A stretch of DNA of 64,000 nt from Pseudomonas svalbardensis. GTDB taxonomy: Bacteria > Pseudomonadota > Gammaproteobacteria > Pseudomonadales > Pseudomonadaceae. This document shows, in pieces, positions 8,273-17,924 of the stretch (positions are counted from its first letter, which is position 1; each line of letters opens with the position of its first letter). Both the position numbers and the translations under genes were made by a program. The notes under the pieces are model-generated. The model ran no database searches, was not told where the DNA came from, and worked only from the letters and a program-made list of their open reading frames with translations. The stretch spans positions 6,296,062 through 6,360,061 of the forward strand of contig NZ_CP125619.1 in NCBI RefSeq assembly GCF_030053115.1, in the 5' to 3' direction.

Positions 8273-10298
8273 AGTCGAGGACCAAAGGCTGCGACCCCTG
8301 CGCCGGAATCGCACAGCAAATCAGCACCTGTCCGTCATCCGGCACTTCGGCCGGCGGCTGTGGATAATTCACCAGACCGCTGATCAGGCGAGTCTTGCAG
8401 GTCCCGCAGGAACCGCCGCGGCAACTAAATTCCGGGCGCAACCCACGGCTTTCCGCCAACTCCAGCAAACTGCCACCGTCCGGTTGCCAACGGGCCTCTT
8501 TTGCCGAGCGCTGAAACACCACCGGTACCGAGGTCGTAGCAGCGGGTGGTTGCTCGATGATCACCGCATCGGGGTCCGGCACCCGGCGTAAAGTCGAGGG
8601 GCCGAAGGTTTCGGCGTGAATCCTTGCATCGCGGATGTCCATTTCCCGCAGGCTGTCATACAGCCCTTGGGTAAAACTGCTTGGACCACAGAGGACGAAA
8701 TCCAGCTGATCGTAGTCCTCCACTGCAAGGAGGGTCTTGAGCAGCGCGGTGTCGATCCGCCCGGTCAGGTCGAAGTCTTCACCCTCTCGGGCCTCTGCCT
8801 CCGGCTGGCTTAGCAGGCGCAATACCCTGACCGCATCACCCGCCTCATCGAGCAAGCGATCCAGCTCAGGCCGAAACACTTGATCGGCCAGCGTGCGCGA
8901 ACTCTGGAAGAACCAGGTCGGCCGGATGCGGCGGGTGCGCAGGCCTTGGTAAACCACTTCGCGCAGCATCGACAGCAGCGGCGTGATGCCGACACCGGCA
9001 GCCAGAAGCACCAGCGGCCGACGTTCATTAGGTGCCACGGTGAAATGTCCTTGAGGCGCACGGGCCTCCAACAGATCACCGACGCGCACCTGTTCATGCA
9101 AGTGCGAAGACACCAAGCCTTCACGCTTCACGCTGATGCGGAAAAAGTCATCGGACGGCGCGCTCGACAGGCTATACGTGCGGATATGCACCTCGCCGGC
9201 TATGTTGAAGCGCAACGGCAAATGCTGCCCGGCCTGAAACACTGGCAACCCCGCGCCATCGGCAGGCTCCAGATAGATCGAGCGGATGTTGTGGCTTTCG
9301 TCTTTGATGCGCGCCACCCGCAGCGGCCGCCAACGATCGCCCATGGCCTGGGCTTGCAGACGGGCGTTGGCCTGCGCCCAGGTGCCGGTCAGCAAACTGG
9401 TGGGTGACACGCCGTCGAAGCGCCACCGCAGAGCAAGCGCGGCGGGCCGACGCACCACGCTTTCGACCTCGACTGTCCACAAGCGCTCGGCCCCTTGAAA
9501 CGCCTCGACCTGCGGGCCTTCAAGAATGACTTCGGTGCGACCGCTGAGGTGCAGCAGGTCTCCCGAACTGAAATCGATAAACAGCAAACCGGCCCGGGGA
9601 TTGAGCAGCAGGTTGCCCAAGGTGTTGAAAAACAGGTTGCCGGCGAAATCCGGAATGGTCAGGCGATTGCCTTCTACCTGTACGAAACCGGCCTGGCCAC
9701 CGCGGTGAGAAACGTCCACCGAACGTTGACCATCGACATCCACGTAGCTGGCGACAAAGAGCGTATCGGCTCCCGCGATCAGGTTTTTGGCCGCGTCATC
9801 CAGCCCGTTGAGGTGTTGCGCGATGCGAGTCGACGGATCCGCCAACGGCACCGAGCGAAACTGCCGCAATTGAATGTACTGCGGGCAATTGCCGAAGGAC
9901 TGCTCCACCGTCACATCGAAGCCGCTTGCCGTCATCGCGCCGACTCGGCCGTTGAGGCGGTTGCGGCGACGGGTGTGCAGTTCGATCCCCAGCAGGCCGA
10001 TCGCCGCGCCCTCGGTCAATTGCGCAGGATCATCCGCGCCCGGCAGGCTACAAAATTGCAATGTGCCCGGCTCGGGCGAGTGAGCGAAGCCCGGTGGCCC
10101 TTCAAGAATACTGGCCCAGGGATTACCGTCGGCATCCACCGCGCCGTACAGCATGAACGGCAGTTGCTCATAGAACGTGCGGTGCTGATCCGGCATCTCA
10201 CTGCGAATCACCTTACGACCGAGCACCTCCATTCGTTCGGCAATGCCCACATGAGCCTGCAATTGTTTCTCGCCGGCGTGCCAGGGTGAACGGTCCAT
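8268..10298 (-). CDS. three-domain oxidoreductase: PNPOx-like flavin domain, ferredoxin-reductase domain, 2Fe-2S ferredoxin
   Basis: 676 residues. Residues ~1-320 resemble pyridoxamine-phosphate-oxidase-like FMN-binding proteins (LPFMLYGAVDADGNPWASIL, FFNTLGNLLLNPRAGLLFIDF). Residues ~330-560 form an FNR-type reductase with FAD motif RTYSLSSAP and NAD(P) motif LLAAGVGITPLLSMLREV plus FVLCGPSSF. Residues ~590-676 are a plant-type 2Fe-2S ferredoxin with CRGGSCGTC and a distal ICC. The order suggests electron flow from NAD(P)H through flavin to the iron-sulfur centre; the physiological substrate is unknown. The glutathione S-transferase gene lies 64 bp upstream on the same strand, so the two may be co-transcribed. 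The 3' end lies inside a repeat. Confidence 0.88.
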   Translation of the reverse strand: MDRSPWHAGEKQLQAHVGIAERMEVLGRKVIRSEMPDQHRTFYEQLPFMLYGAVDADGNPWASILEGPPGFAHSPEPGTLQFCSLPGADDPAQLTEGAAIGLLGIELHTRRRNRLNGRVGAMTASGFDVTVEQSFGNCPQYIQLRQFRSVPLADPSTRIAQHLNGLDDAAKNLIAGADTLFVASYVDVDGQRSVDVSHRGGQAGFVQVEGNRLTIPDFAGNLFFNTLGNLLLNPRAGLLFIDFSSGDLLHLSGRTEVILEGPQVEAFQGAERLWTVEVESVVRRPAALALRWRFDGVSPTSLLTGTWAQANARLQAQAMGDRWRPLRVARIKDESHNIRSIYLEPADGAGLPVFQAGQHLPLRFNIAGEVHIRTYSLSSAPSDDFFRISVKREGLVSSHLHEQVRVGDLLEARAPQGHFTVAPNERRPLVLLAAGVGITPLLSMLREVVYQGLRTRRIRPTWFFQSSRTLADQVFRPELDRLLDEAGDAVRVLRLLSQPEAEAREGEDFDLTGRIDTALLKTLLAVEDYDQLDFVLCGPSSFTQGLYDSLREMDIRDARIHAETFGPSTLRRVPDPDAVIIEQPPAATTSVPVVFQRSAKEARWQPDGGSLLELAESRGLRPEFSCRGGSCGTCKTRLISGLVNYPQPPAEVPDDGQVLICCAIPAQGSQPLVLDL

Positions 10299-10361
10299 AA
10301 CGGCTTCTCCCCTGCGCCATCGGCGCAGTGTGAACGACCCGACAGTGTCGGGCCGTAAGCA

Positions 10362-10988
10362 TCAGGCGGTTTTTTGCAAACCGGCAACGGTGCGCGGCAT
10401 GCCGACAAACCCTGGCAAGGCTTCGATCCGCGCCAGCCAGGCGCGGATGTTGGCGTAGTCCTCCAAGGACACGTTGCCTTCTGGCGCATGGGCGATGTAG
10501 CTGTAGGCCGAAACGTCAGCAATGGTTGGCTCGGCGCCAGCCAGATACGGCGTTGCTGCCAGTTCCTGATCGATCACTTTGAGCACGGTGTGGGAATAAG
10601 CGACCACCTCTTCAGCGTTGTAAGGCGCACCAAACACCGTGATCAGCCTCGCTCTGGCGGGACCAAAGGCAATCGGCCCAGCGGCAATCGACAACCAACG
10701 CTGAACCTTCGCCGCGCCGACCGGATCGGCTGGCAACCAGCGGCCATTGCCATATTTCTGTGCCAGGTAGACCAGGATCGCATTGGAGTCAGCCAACACC
10801 ACGCCTTGATCATCGATGACCGGCACCTGACCAAACGCATTGAGCGCGAGGAAATCCGGCTGTTTGTGCGCGCCCTTGACAAGATCGACAAAGATCAGCT
10901 CGGTCGGTAGTTGCAGCAGAGACAGCATCAGCTCTACACGGTGAGCGTGGCCGGAACGAGGGAAGTTGTAGAATTTGATGGCTTGCAT
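10362..10988 (-). CDS. glutathione S-transferase family protein
   Basis: 208 residues from ATG 10988, preceded by GGAGT. It has a thioredoxin-fold N-terminal domain ([20 protein letters not shown], then [26 protein letters not shown] with the cis-Pro and the Ser-Asn glutathione-binding pair) and an all-helical C-terminal domain ([19 protein letters not shown]). It probably conjugates or reduces electrophiles with glutathione in the cytoplasm. It lies downstream of, and on the same strand as, the LysR-type gene (130-bp gap) and upstream of the three-domain oxidoreductase, which suggests a small redox/detoxification cluster. Confidence 0.9.
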   Translation of the reverse strand: MQAIKFYNFPRSGHAHRVELMLSLLQLPTELIFVDLVKGAHKQPDFLALNAFGQVPVIDDQGVVLADSNAILVYLAQKYGNGRWLPADPVGAAKVQRWLSIAAGPIAFGPARARLITVFGAPYNAEEVVAYSHTVLKVIDQELAATPYLAGAEPTIADVSAYSYIAHAPEGNVSLEDYANIRAWLARIEALPGFVGMPRTVAGLQKTA

Positions 10989-11118
10989 GGTCGACTCCGC
11001 TGGGTGGTGGCGCTGTTGGACAGTGTTCAGCACCGATGGGGAGCTATCTTCCACCCGCAACCAAAACAACAGAATAACCAGCCAACGCAATCCATTATTT
11101 CACCCAGCGAAATAACCC

Positions 11119-12021
11119 TCACGCCTGCAAGGACGGGTGATCACGTAGCGCGCTCGCCGCAAAATCCACAAAACTGCGGATCCGCGCAGGGGCCTTGCGC
11201 CCCCCCTGATAGACCACATGGATAGGCAAGGGCGGCAGTTCGAAGTCAGCCAGAACGATTTCCAGCTCACCGGAGGCGACTTTGCTCGCGACCTGATAAG
11301 ACAGAACCCGGGTCAGTCCCAAACCCAGGCATGCCGCCGTAATGGCCGCCTGATTGGCCGTCACCACCAGGCGCGGCGCTGGTCGAACACTCAGCGGCTC
11401 GCCCCCTTCGAGGAACGGCCAGGTTCTCGACTGACCGATAGAGGACGTCGCAATAACCGGCGCCTGAGCCAGATCCTGAGGATGTCGAGGTCGACCATGG
11501 GCCGTCAGGAATTCCGGCGAGCCGCATACCACACGCCGAACCTCACCCACGCGAATCGCGTGCTGATTACTGTCGGGCAACTCACCGATCCGCACGGCGA
11601 CATCGATGCCCTCCTCGACCATGCTGACCACTCGATCGACCAGCAACCCATTGATGCTGACTTCTGGAAATTGCGTCAGATAATTCACCATCACTGGCGT
11701 GACAAACAGCTCACCAAACAACACCGGCGCAGTAATCGTCAATTGCCCACGCGGTTGGGTGTGGCTGCCCGCCGCCGAGTCCTCGGCTTCCTGCACCTCG
11801 GCGAGAATCCTCCGACAGTCTTCCAGGTAACGCTGACCCGCCTCGCTCAAATGCACACTGCGGGTAGTGCGCGTCAGCAGCAACGTACCGATGCGTTTCT
11901 CCAGCGCCGCCACTGCGCGGGTGACGCTGGCGGCCGACAGGCCCAAACGCCGCGCCGCCGCCGAGAAGCCTTGGTCTTGGGCGACGGCAGCGAAGACCTG
12001 CATTTCCTGGAATCGGTCCAT
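11119..12021 (-). CDS. LysR-family transcriptional regulator
   Basis: 300 residues, standard for the family. The N-terminal winged helix-turn-helix (FAAVAQDQGFSAAARRLGLSAASVTRAVAALEKRIG) is followed by a substrate-binding domain of the CrgA/AaeR-like subgroup (RGQLTITAPVLFGELFVTPVM). It probably controls the downstream GST/oxidoreductase genes, though LysR genes are more often divergent from their targets. Its 5' flank abuts the left end of the Tn7-like insertion. Before that insertion it would have been the next gene downstream of glmS, in the same orientation. Confidence 0.9.
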   Translation of the reverse strand: MDRFQEMQVFAAVAQDQGFSAAARRLGLSAASVTRAVAALEKRIGTLLLTRTTRSVHLSEAGQRYLEDCRRILAEVQEAEDSAAGSHTQPRGQLTITAPVLFGELFVTPVMVNYLTQFPEVSINGLLVDRVVSMVEEGIDVAVRIGELPDSNQHAIRVGEVRRVVCGSPEFLTAHGRPRHPQDLAQAPVIATSSIGQSRTWPFLEGGEPLSVRPAPRLVVTANQAAITAACLGLGLTRVLSYQVASKVASGELEIVLADFELPPLPIHVVYQGGRKAPARIRSFVDFAASALRDHPSLQA

Positions 12022-12045
12022 GGGCGTGTCCTCAATTCAGATAAA

Positions 12046-12074
12046 AAAAATCGCAACCGTTGGCTGCGATTTTT
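12046..12074 (-). terminator. rho-independent terminator, probably the displaced glmS terminator
   Basis: AAAAATCGCA (12046-12055) pairs with TGCGATTTTT (12065-12074). Read on the minus strand the hairpin is followed by a T-run. No gene upstream of it in this orientation needs it in the present layout. It directly abuts the 6-bp direct repeat that bounds the insertion at glmS, so it fits the original glmS terminator, now 31 kb away. Confidence 0.7.
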
Positions 12075-12080
12075 AATGTT
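12075..12080. repeat. left target-site duplication of the Tn7-like element
   Basis: AATGTT, repeated exactly at 43220-43225. Tn7-family insertion makes 5-bp duplications; five of these six bases are the duplication and the sixth is ambiguous. Confidence 0.7.
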
Positions 12081-12091
12081 GGTGCCCAACA

Positions 12092-12284
12092 ACATAGCTT
12101 GACACACGAACATCAATAAAATCAGTCATTTATAGGGCCTTTAGCGCTCCCCAGATGACACATAACTTGACACAACCCATGGTGATATTCGAATGACGGG
12201 ATGAGTTTATAACAACATAGATTGACACTACCCGCAGGAGCCAATTTAAAGTCGAGACTGGTGCCGAACATAATATTTTGACAC
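12092..12284 (+). repeat. four spaced copies of ACATARMTTGACAC at the left transposon end
   Basis: Copies begin at 12092 (ACATAGCTTGACAC), 12160 (ACATAACTTGACAC), 12215 (ACATAGATTGACAC) and 12268 (ACATAATATTTTGACAC, 3 bp longer). Spacings are 68, 55 and 53 bp. Direct, spaced repeats inside one end match how TnsB sites are arranged in Tn7-L. They are proposed transposase-binding sites. Confidence 0.65.
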
Positions 12285-12393
12285 CAGCGGCTCATTGAAT
12301 TCAGGGGGTAAGCGGCTTAACGGAGCACGCTAGCTGAATGAATAGTTGCGGTCGCGTACCCGCTTGTGATGGTTCTACTTAGCTGCAGTTGGA

Positions 12394-12747
12394 TCAAAAT
12401 GACATGCCCTCAGCTACCTGAATCAGCATTTCTTCGACCCGATGTGTGCCGTGGGTTGTAGTCAGCATTGCAGTTGGACTTTTGCCCGAAAAACGGGATT
12501 TGGGTTTGGAAAGCCATTGTTTGGCCTTCCCTGCTTCCCCGAAGATCACCTCGGCCATGGCGGTAATGTGTGCAAAGCGGAACAGTCGATCGCTCTCATC
12601 CCCCGTTAAGAGCTGATTGCTGACCAGTTTTATTTTGAGCGTTTTGAGTGGAATGATTCTGTCGCGCTCTTCCGGACTTATGGTTCCAACGTCGCAAAGC
12701 GACATGATCATGCTGGCCGAGAGTAACGCGAGTTGGTGACTTTCCAT
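12394..12747 (-). CDS. Xre/MbcA/ParS-type (DUF2384) antitoxin-like protein, orphan
   Basis: 117 residues. The C-terminal half has the toxin-binding pattern of this family: AEVIFGEAGKAKQWLSKPKSRFSGKSPTAMLTTTHGTHRVEEMLIQVAEG. Family members neutralise RES-type toxins that destroy NAD+ and repress their own promoter. The toxin gene is expected immediately downstream; here the next ~370 bp hold only the transposon-end repeats, so the toxin is missing. A perfect palindrome covers the start-codon region. It may be a remnant of a stability module or a free regulator. The start is uncertain because no strong ribosome site is seen. Confidence 0.72.
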   Translation of the reverse strand: MESHQLALLSASMIMSLCDVGTISPEERDRIIPLKTLKIKLVSNQLLTGDESDRLFRFAHITAMAEVIFGEAGKAKQWLSKPKSRFSGKSPTAMLTTTHGTHRVEEMLIQVAEGMSF

Positions 12748-12767
12748 TGGATGGAATCACCATCCAA
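12747..12767. promoter_or_regulatory. palindrome over the antitoxin start, candidate autoregulatory operator
   Basis: TTGGATGG (12747-12754) and CCATCCAA (12760-12767) flank AATCA. Perfect 8-bp arms touch the first base of the antitoxin start codon, as expected for a self-repressing antitoxin. Confidence 0.45.
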
Positions 12768-12937
12768 CCTAGTCCGAACCTCGACTGCTAGCGACTCAAA
12801 ACCGCTGTAGACGAAAGGCCGTAGTCGGCTAAGCAGCCAGTCAAGTACATCACAGGTGTACCGTTTTTTCTGACCTGCGGATTTAGTGATAATGGCCGGC
12901 ACGACAAAGCGTGCCGGCCAACTTCACTACTGCTGTT

Positions 12938-13288
12938 TCACTTTTTAATAGACACAATAGTGGCTTTGCCGCCCTCTAGCCGAAAGGAAAACGATACGCG
13001 GTCTCCGATCGACAGCCCTGTCAGTTGATCTTCCGTAACGGAAAAAGCCATGGTCATTGGCGGCCATTGCACAGCTGGAACAGCGCCGTGAGCGATGGTC
13101 ACCGTATGCTTCGTAGTATCGATAGACTTGATCGTTCCGTCGGCGTTGGCGACTGGAGCCTGCTTTGTTTCCTGCTTCATCTGCATGCCCTCCATACCGT
13201 CCATTTTCATGCCCGGCATGTCCTCTGCCAGGACGGAAAGAGACAGCGCAAATACGGTGCTTGCAACTGCAATCAGGGTCATTTTCAT
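12938..13288 (-). CDS. cusF: CusF-like periplasmic copper chaperone
   Basis: 116 residues with a signal peptide ([21 protein letters not shown]) and a Met-rich linker ([15 protein letters not shown]). The OB-fold copper-binding domain has the CusF ligand set: His in TIAHG, then QWPPMTMAF supplying Trp and two Met. It hands Cu(I)/Ag(I) to the CusCBA pump. The start overlaps the cusA stop as ATGA (4 bp), so it is the last gene of a cusCBAF operon. A second CusF-like domain is fused to the C-terminus of CusB. Confidence 0.9.
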   Translation of the reverse strand: MKMTLIAVASTVFALSLSVLAEDMPGMKMDGMEGMQMKQETKQAPVANADGTIKSIDTTKHTVTIAHGAVPAVQWPPMTMAFSVTEDQLTGLSIGDRVSFSFRLEGGKATIVSIKK

Positions 13289-16200
13289 ACAACTTTTCCT
13301 TGAGGATTGGTGGATACAACCTGGAGGTGCCGGCGACGCATCAGGCGATAGGCTGCCGGAATGACAAACAGAGAAAGTAAGGGTGCCGTGACCATGCCGC
13401 CGACCATGGGCGCAGCGATGCGGCTCATTACTTCGCTGCCGGTACCACTACCCAACAGGATAGGTAACAGGCCAGCAATGATGACCGCCACGGTCATCGC
13501 CTTGGGTCGCACGCGCTGCACCGCGCCTTCACGAATCGCCGCCACCAGCCCATGCTCGGTGTTGTCGCCGAGGTCTTCACGTTCGGTCCAGGCGTTCTTC
13601 AGGTAAAGCAGCATGATCACGCCGAACTCGGCAGAAACCCCGGCCAGTGCGATAAAGCCGACACCGGTGGCGACCGACAGGTTGAACCCCAACAGGTAGA
13701 GGAACCATGCCCCGCCAGTCAGCGCGAATGGCAGAGTGGCCATGATCAGCAGGGCCTCATCGAAGCGGGCGAAAGTCAGATAGAGCAGCACGAAGATGAT
13801 CAACAGAGTGGCAGGTACCACCAGTTTGAGCCGTGCGTTGGCCCTTTCGAGAAATTCGAACTGTCCTGAGTAGCTCAGACTCATGCCGGGCTGCAATTTG
13901 ACCTGCTCGTTGACTACCCGGCGTAGATCGGCGACCACGGAAGCAATGTCCCGACCACGCACATCGATGTACACCCAGCCAGAAGGCCGTGCGTTCTCGC
14001 TCTTGAGCATCGGCGGACCGTCACTGACCTTGACCTTCGCCACAGTGCCGAGGGTGATCTGGCTCCCTAGCGGGGTGTAGATCGGCAATTGCTCCAGGGC
14101 GCCGAGCGAGTCACGCCACTCCCGAGGGTAACGTACGTTGATCGGGAAACGTGCGAGCCCTTCAATGGTCTCCCCGACGTTCTCACCGCCGATAGCACCG
14201 GCCACGATGGATTGCACATCGGCGATATTCAGTCCATATCGGGCGGCGGCTTTGCGGTCGATATCCACGTCGATATAGCGGCCACCGGTCAGTCGCTCGG
14301 CCAGAGCCGAACTGACACCGGGTACGCCCTTGGCCACTCGCTCGACCGCCTGAGTCGCGGCATCAATCTCCGTCAGGTTGGTGCCAGCAACTTTCACCCC
14401 AATAGGACTCTTGATCCCCGTAGCCAGCATGTCGATTCGGTTGCGAATCGGTGGTATCCAGATATTGGTCAGCCCAGGAACTCGCACCACTCGATCCAGC
14501 TCTTCCACCAGTTTTTCCTGAGTCATGCCTGGGCGCCATTGCTCCTGTGGCTTGAACTGGATCGTGGTTTCGAACATCTCCAACGGCGCCGGGTCGGTGG
14601 CAGTTTCAGCACGACCGGCTTTACCAAAGACATGTTCGACCTCCGGCACGGTCTTGATCAGGCGGTCGGTCTGTTGCAGCAGTTGCGCCGCTTTCTGCGC
14701 CGACAATCCCGGCAGAGCCGAAGGCATATAGAGCAGGTCGCCCTCGTCCAAAGGTGGAAGAAACTCGCCACCCAAGCGCGACATTGGCCATAGTGCGCTG
14801 ATAAAAACCAGCAACGCGACCAGCAGCGTGATCTTCGGTCGTCGCAAGACTGCATCCAGAGCCGGCTGGTAGATCCGGATCAGCCAGCGGTTCAACGGGT
14901 TCTGTTGTTCACTGGGAATTCGTCCCCGAATCCAGTAGCCCATCAACACCGGCACCAAGGTCACTGACAATCCCGCCGCTGCGGCCATGGCGTAGGTCTT
15001 GGTGAAAGCCAGCGGGCCGAATAGCCGGCCCTCTTGCGCTTGCAGGGTGAACACCGGAATGAACGATAGGGTAATGATCAACAAACAGAAGAACAGTGCT
15101 GGTCCTACCTCCGCTGCCGCTTCAGTCATCACGTGCCAATGACGTTCACCTTTCAGTTCCTCCCCAGGATTGGCCACGTGCCAGGCCTCAACCTTCTTGT
15201 GCGCGTTTTCAATCATCACCACGGCAGCGTCGACCATGGCACCGATGGCGATGGCAATTCCGCCCAGGGACATGATGTTGGCGTTGATCCCTTGATAGCG
15301 CATCACGATGAAGGCGATCAGCACCCCCACCGGCAGGGAGATGATTGCCACCAGAGATGAACGCAGGTGCCAGAGGAAGATGCCGCACACCAACGCGACG
15401 ACGATGAACTCTTCGAGCAGTTTGTGGCTGAGATTTTCCACCGCGCGGTCGATTAGTTTGCTGCGGTCGTAGGTGGTGACGATTTCCACCCCCGCCGGCA
15501 AGCTGCTTTTCAACTCGTCGAGTTTGGTCTTGACCGCCGCAATGGTTTCGCGAGCGTTCTTGCCGCTGCGCAGAATTACCACGCCGCCAACAGTCTCGCC
15601 TTCGCCGTCGAGTTCGGTGATGCCACGCCGCATTTCCGGACCCAACTGGATCGCGGCAACATCGCCAAGGGTCACCGGCACACCGCCCGAACCCAGCTTG
15701 AGTGGGATCGCCCGAAAGTCATTGAGCGTCTTCAAGTAGCCGGAGGCCCGCACAATGAACTCGGTCTCTGCCATCTCCAGGACGGCGCCACCGGTTTCCT
15801 GATTAGCCTTGCCGATCGCTTCCGTCACCTCGGCCTGGGTGATACCGAGGCTGGCCAATTTGAGCGGATCAAGCTGCACTTGGTACTGCTTGACCATCCC
15901 TCCCACCGTAGCCACCTCGGCAACGTTGGGCAGAGTCTTGAGTTCGAACTTGAGGAACCAGTCCTGAAGTGCACGAAGTTGCGCCAGATCGTGTCCGCCA
16001 CTGCGATCTACCAGCGCATATTGGAAGATCCAGCCAACGCCTGTCGCATCCGGCCCCAACGCTGGTTTGGCGCTGGCCGGCAAGCGACTTTGTATTTGGC
16101 TCAGGTACTCCAACACCCGCGAGCGAGCCCAATACAAGTCAGTGCCGTCTTCGAACAGCACGTAAACGAAGCTGTCACCAAAGAAGGAGTAGCCGCGCAC

Positions 16201-16443
16201 GGTCTTGGCGCCAGGCACCGAAAGCATGGTGGTCGCCAATGGATAGGTCACTTGGTTCTCGACGATCTGCGGTGCCTGTCCCGGATACGGGGTGCGGATG
16301 ATCACCTGAACATCGGAGAGATCAGGTAGCGCATCGATGGGCGTGCTCTGCACCGACCAGATGCCCCAAACCGTGACGAACAGTGTCGCCAGTAGCACCA
16401 GGAATCGGTTGGCCACCGACCAACGAATCAGGGCAGCAATCAT
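13285..16443 (-). CDS. cusA: CusA-type heavy-metal RND efflux pump
   Basis: The inner-membrane pump of the CusCBA Cu(I)/Ag(I) efflux system. 1052 residues, normal for HME-RND proteins. It shows an N-terminal TM ([17 protein letters not shown]), the periplasmic start [16 protein letters not shown], the TM4 proton-relay motif [17 protein letters not shown], and [10 protein letters not shown]. It overlaps cusB and cusF by 4 bp on either side. It differs from CzcA-type pumps by the overall CusA-like pattern and by its partners (CusF domains). Monovalent copper is the likely substrate. Confidence 0.95.
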   Translation of the reverse strand: MIAALIRWSVANRFLVLLATLFVTVWGIWSVQSTPIDALPDLSDVQVIIRTPYPGQAPQIVENQVTYPLATTMLSVPGAKTVRGYSFFGDSFVYVLFEDGTDLYWARSRVLEYLSQIQSRLPASAKPALGPDATGVGWIFQYALVDRSGGHDLAQLRALQDWFLKFELKTLPNVAEVATVGGMVKQYQVQLDPLKLASLGITQAEVTEAIGKANQETGGAVLEMAETEFIVRASGYLKTLNDFRAIPLKLGSGGVPVTLGDVAAIQLGPEMRRGITELDGEGETVGGVVILRSGKNARETIAAVKTKLDELKSSLPAGVEIVTTYDRSKLIDRAVENLSHKLLEEFIVVALVCGIFLWHLRSSLVAIISLPVGVLIAFIVMRYQGINANIMSLGGIAIAIGAMVDAAVVMIENAHKKVEAWHVANPGEELKGERHWHVMTEAAAEVGPALFFCLLIITLSFIPVFTLQAQEGRLFGPLAFTKTYAMAAAAGLSVTLVPVLMGYWIRGRIPSEQQNPLNRWLIRIYQPALDAVLRRPKITLLVALLVFISALWPMSRLGGEFLPPLDEGDLLYMPSALPGLSAQKAAQLLQQTDRLIKTVPEVEHVFGKAGRAETATDPAPLEMFETTIQFKPQEQWRPGMTQEKLVEELDRVVRVPGLTNIWIPPIRNRIDMLATGIKSPIGVKVAGTNLTEIDAATQAVERVAKGVPGVSSALAERLTGGRYIDVDIDRKAAARYGLNIADVQSIVAGAIGGENVGETIEGLARFPINVRYPREWRDSLGALEQLPIYTPLGSQITLGTVAKVKVSDGPPMLKSENARPSGWVYIDVRGRDIASVVADLRRVVNEQVKLQPGMSLSYSGQFEFLERANARLKLVVPATLLIIFVLLYLTFARFDEALLIMATLPFALTGGAWFLYLLGFNLSVATGVGFIALAGVSAEFGVIMLLYLKNAWTEREDLGDNTEHGLVAAIREGAVQRVRPKAMTVAVIIAGLLPILLGSGTGSEVMSRIAAPMVGGMVTAPLLSLFVIPAAYRLMRRRHLQVVSTNPQGKVV

Positions 16444-17924
16444 GGCTGGCCCCCCGATTTGGCCAGGCGCTCGACACGCAAGCCATCGTCGGTCTGGCTC
16501 ACTGCAATCCGGACCTTGTCGCCCGTTTTGAGGCCCTGCATCAGAGCCGGATTGGCGAGCGGGAAAGTCATCGTCATGCCAGGCATGCCCAGCGTTTTGA
16601 AGGGGCCATGGGCGAGTGTGACTTCTTTGTCGTTGATCTCAACGATCTGCCCATCCGCCTCATGAAAACTGGAGGCTGCTGCGTTGGTGGGTGACTGTTC
16701 CTCTAAGCTTGCAACGATGCCCTTAAGACTGGCCTCCGAGTCGAGCAGGAACTGGCCAGAGGTAACCACCTTCTGGCCCTCTTCCAGACCTTTCAATATC
16801 GCCGTCTTGCCATCGTTTTCCTGCCCGATCAACACTTCAACAGGACGATAGCGGCCAGCGTCTTCAGCGAGCATCACCAGGGCACGTCGACCGGTGCGAA
16901 TGACGGCCTCGCTCGGCACCCACAACACGTTTTCCTCCGTTGAACGATTGAGGCTCACTCGTGCGGTCATACCCGGCCTGAGTCGGCCTTCTGGGTTGGG
17001 CAACTCGACGCGGACGCGAAGTGTGCGGCTATCCGGATTGGTTTCCGGAAGAATCGCGCTGACTACGCCCTTGAGCACAACCCCAGGGAACGCGGGTAAA
17101 CGCGCCTCTGCCGCTTGCCCCATGAGGATCGATCCAGATTCAGTCTCGGGAACGGCCAGGGCCAGCCAGACGCTACTCAAACCATTAACGCGTGCCAGTG
17201 TCTCGCCGGCGGCCACCGTCATACCCTCGCGCACATTGAGCTCTTGCAGCACACCACTAATAGGGCTGGTGAGGGTCAGGTTTGGTTGGACTTTGCCACT
17301 GCGCTCTACTTGAGCAATTGATGCCGCCGGCATCCCGGTGAGCCGCAAGCGCTGGCGAGCCGCTGCCAGCAAGCCCGCATCGCCACTGCGCCTGAGTGCG
17401 AGGAACTCTTCCTGAGCGGCAGCCCACTCAGGTACAAGAATATCCGCCAAGGCGGCATTGGCTTTGATCACGTCGCCAGGAGCACGGGCATACACGCGCT
17501 CGACGAAACCCGCCGTACGGGCTTGGATTACGGCGACGTCCCGCTCGTTGAAGGTCAACACACCGACCACGTCCAGACTCGAAGCAAACACACCTCGACT
17601 GACGGTAGCCAGTCGCACACCGAGATTCTGAGTCAGGCTTGGATCAATGCGAACGGCTGCGCTGTCCCCTTTGATGTCGGCGTACTGAGGGACCAACTGC
17701 ATGTCCATGTAGGGCGACTTACCCGGCTTATCGAACTTTTGCTGCGGGGACATAGGGTCGTACCAATACAGCACTTTGCGTTCGTCCAGAGAGGGGAGGC
17801 TCTGCTCCGGGGCTGCACCAGGTACTTCGCTCATTCCCTGCAGAGCGAACCAGTAACCACCGGTGACACCCAATACCAGCGAGAGGCCTACCAACAATGC
17901 CCCGTTCCACTTTTTAAGGTTCAT
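16440..17924 (-). CDS. cusB: CusB-type membrane-fusion protein with C-terminal CusF domain
   Basis: The periplasmic adaptor of the copper RND pump. 494 residues, longer than plain CusB. Order: N-terminal membrane anchor (residues ~9-27), a heavy-metal-binding segment ([27 protein letters not shown], ~53-79), lipoyl/barrel-sandwich and beta-barrel domains (~95-400), and a CusF-like domain (~425-494, [18 protein letters not shown]... [10 protein letters not shown]). The fused domain puts a copper chaperone on the adaptor in addition to the separate CusF gene. It overlaps cusC and cusA by 4 bp each. Confidence 0.94.
   Translation of the reverse strand: MNLKKWNGALLVGLSLVLGVTGGYWFALQGMSEVPGAAPEQSLPSLDERKVLYWYDPMSPQQKFDKPGKSPYMDMQLVPQYADIKGDSAAVRIDPSLTQNLGVRLATVSRGVFASSLDVVGVLTFNERDVAVIQARTAGFVERVYARAPGDVIKANAALADILVPEWAAAQEEFLALRRSGDAGLLAAARQRLRLTGMPAASIAQVERSGKVQPNLTLTSPISGVLQELNVREGMTVAAGETLARVNGLSSVWLALAVPETESGSILMGQAAEARLPAFPGVVLKGVVSAILPETNPDSRTLRVRVELPNPEGRLRPGMTARVSLNRSTEENVLWVPSEAVIRTGRRALVMLAEDAGRYRPVEVLIGQENDGKTAILKGLEEGQKVVTSGQFLLDSEASLKGIVASLEEQSPTNAAASSFHEADGQIVEINDKEVTLAHGPFKTLGMPGMTMTFPLANPALMQGLKTGDKVRIAVSQTDDGLRVERLAKSGGQP

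Noticed and set aside
12708..12902. 64-codon minus frame upstream of the antitoxin-like gene.
   Set aside because: Overlaps the antitoxin start and its palindrome, with no signal, domain or convincing ribosome site.
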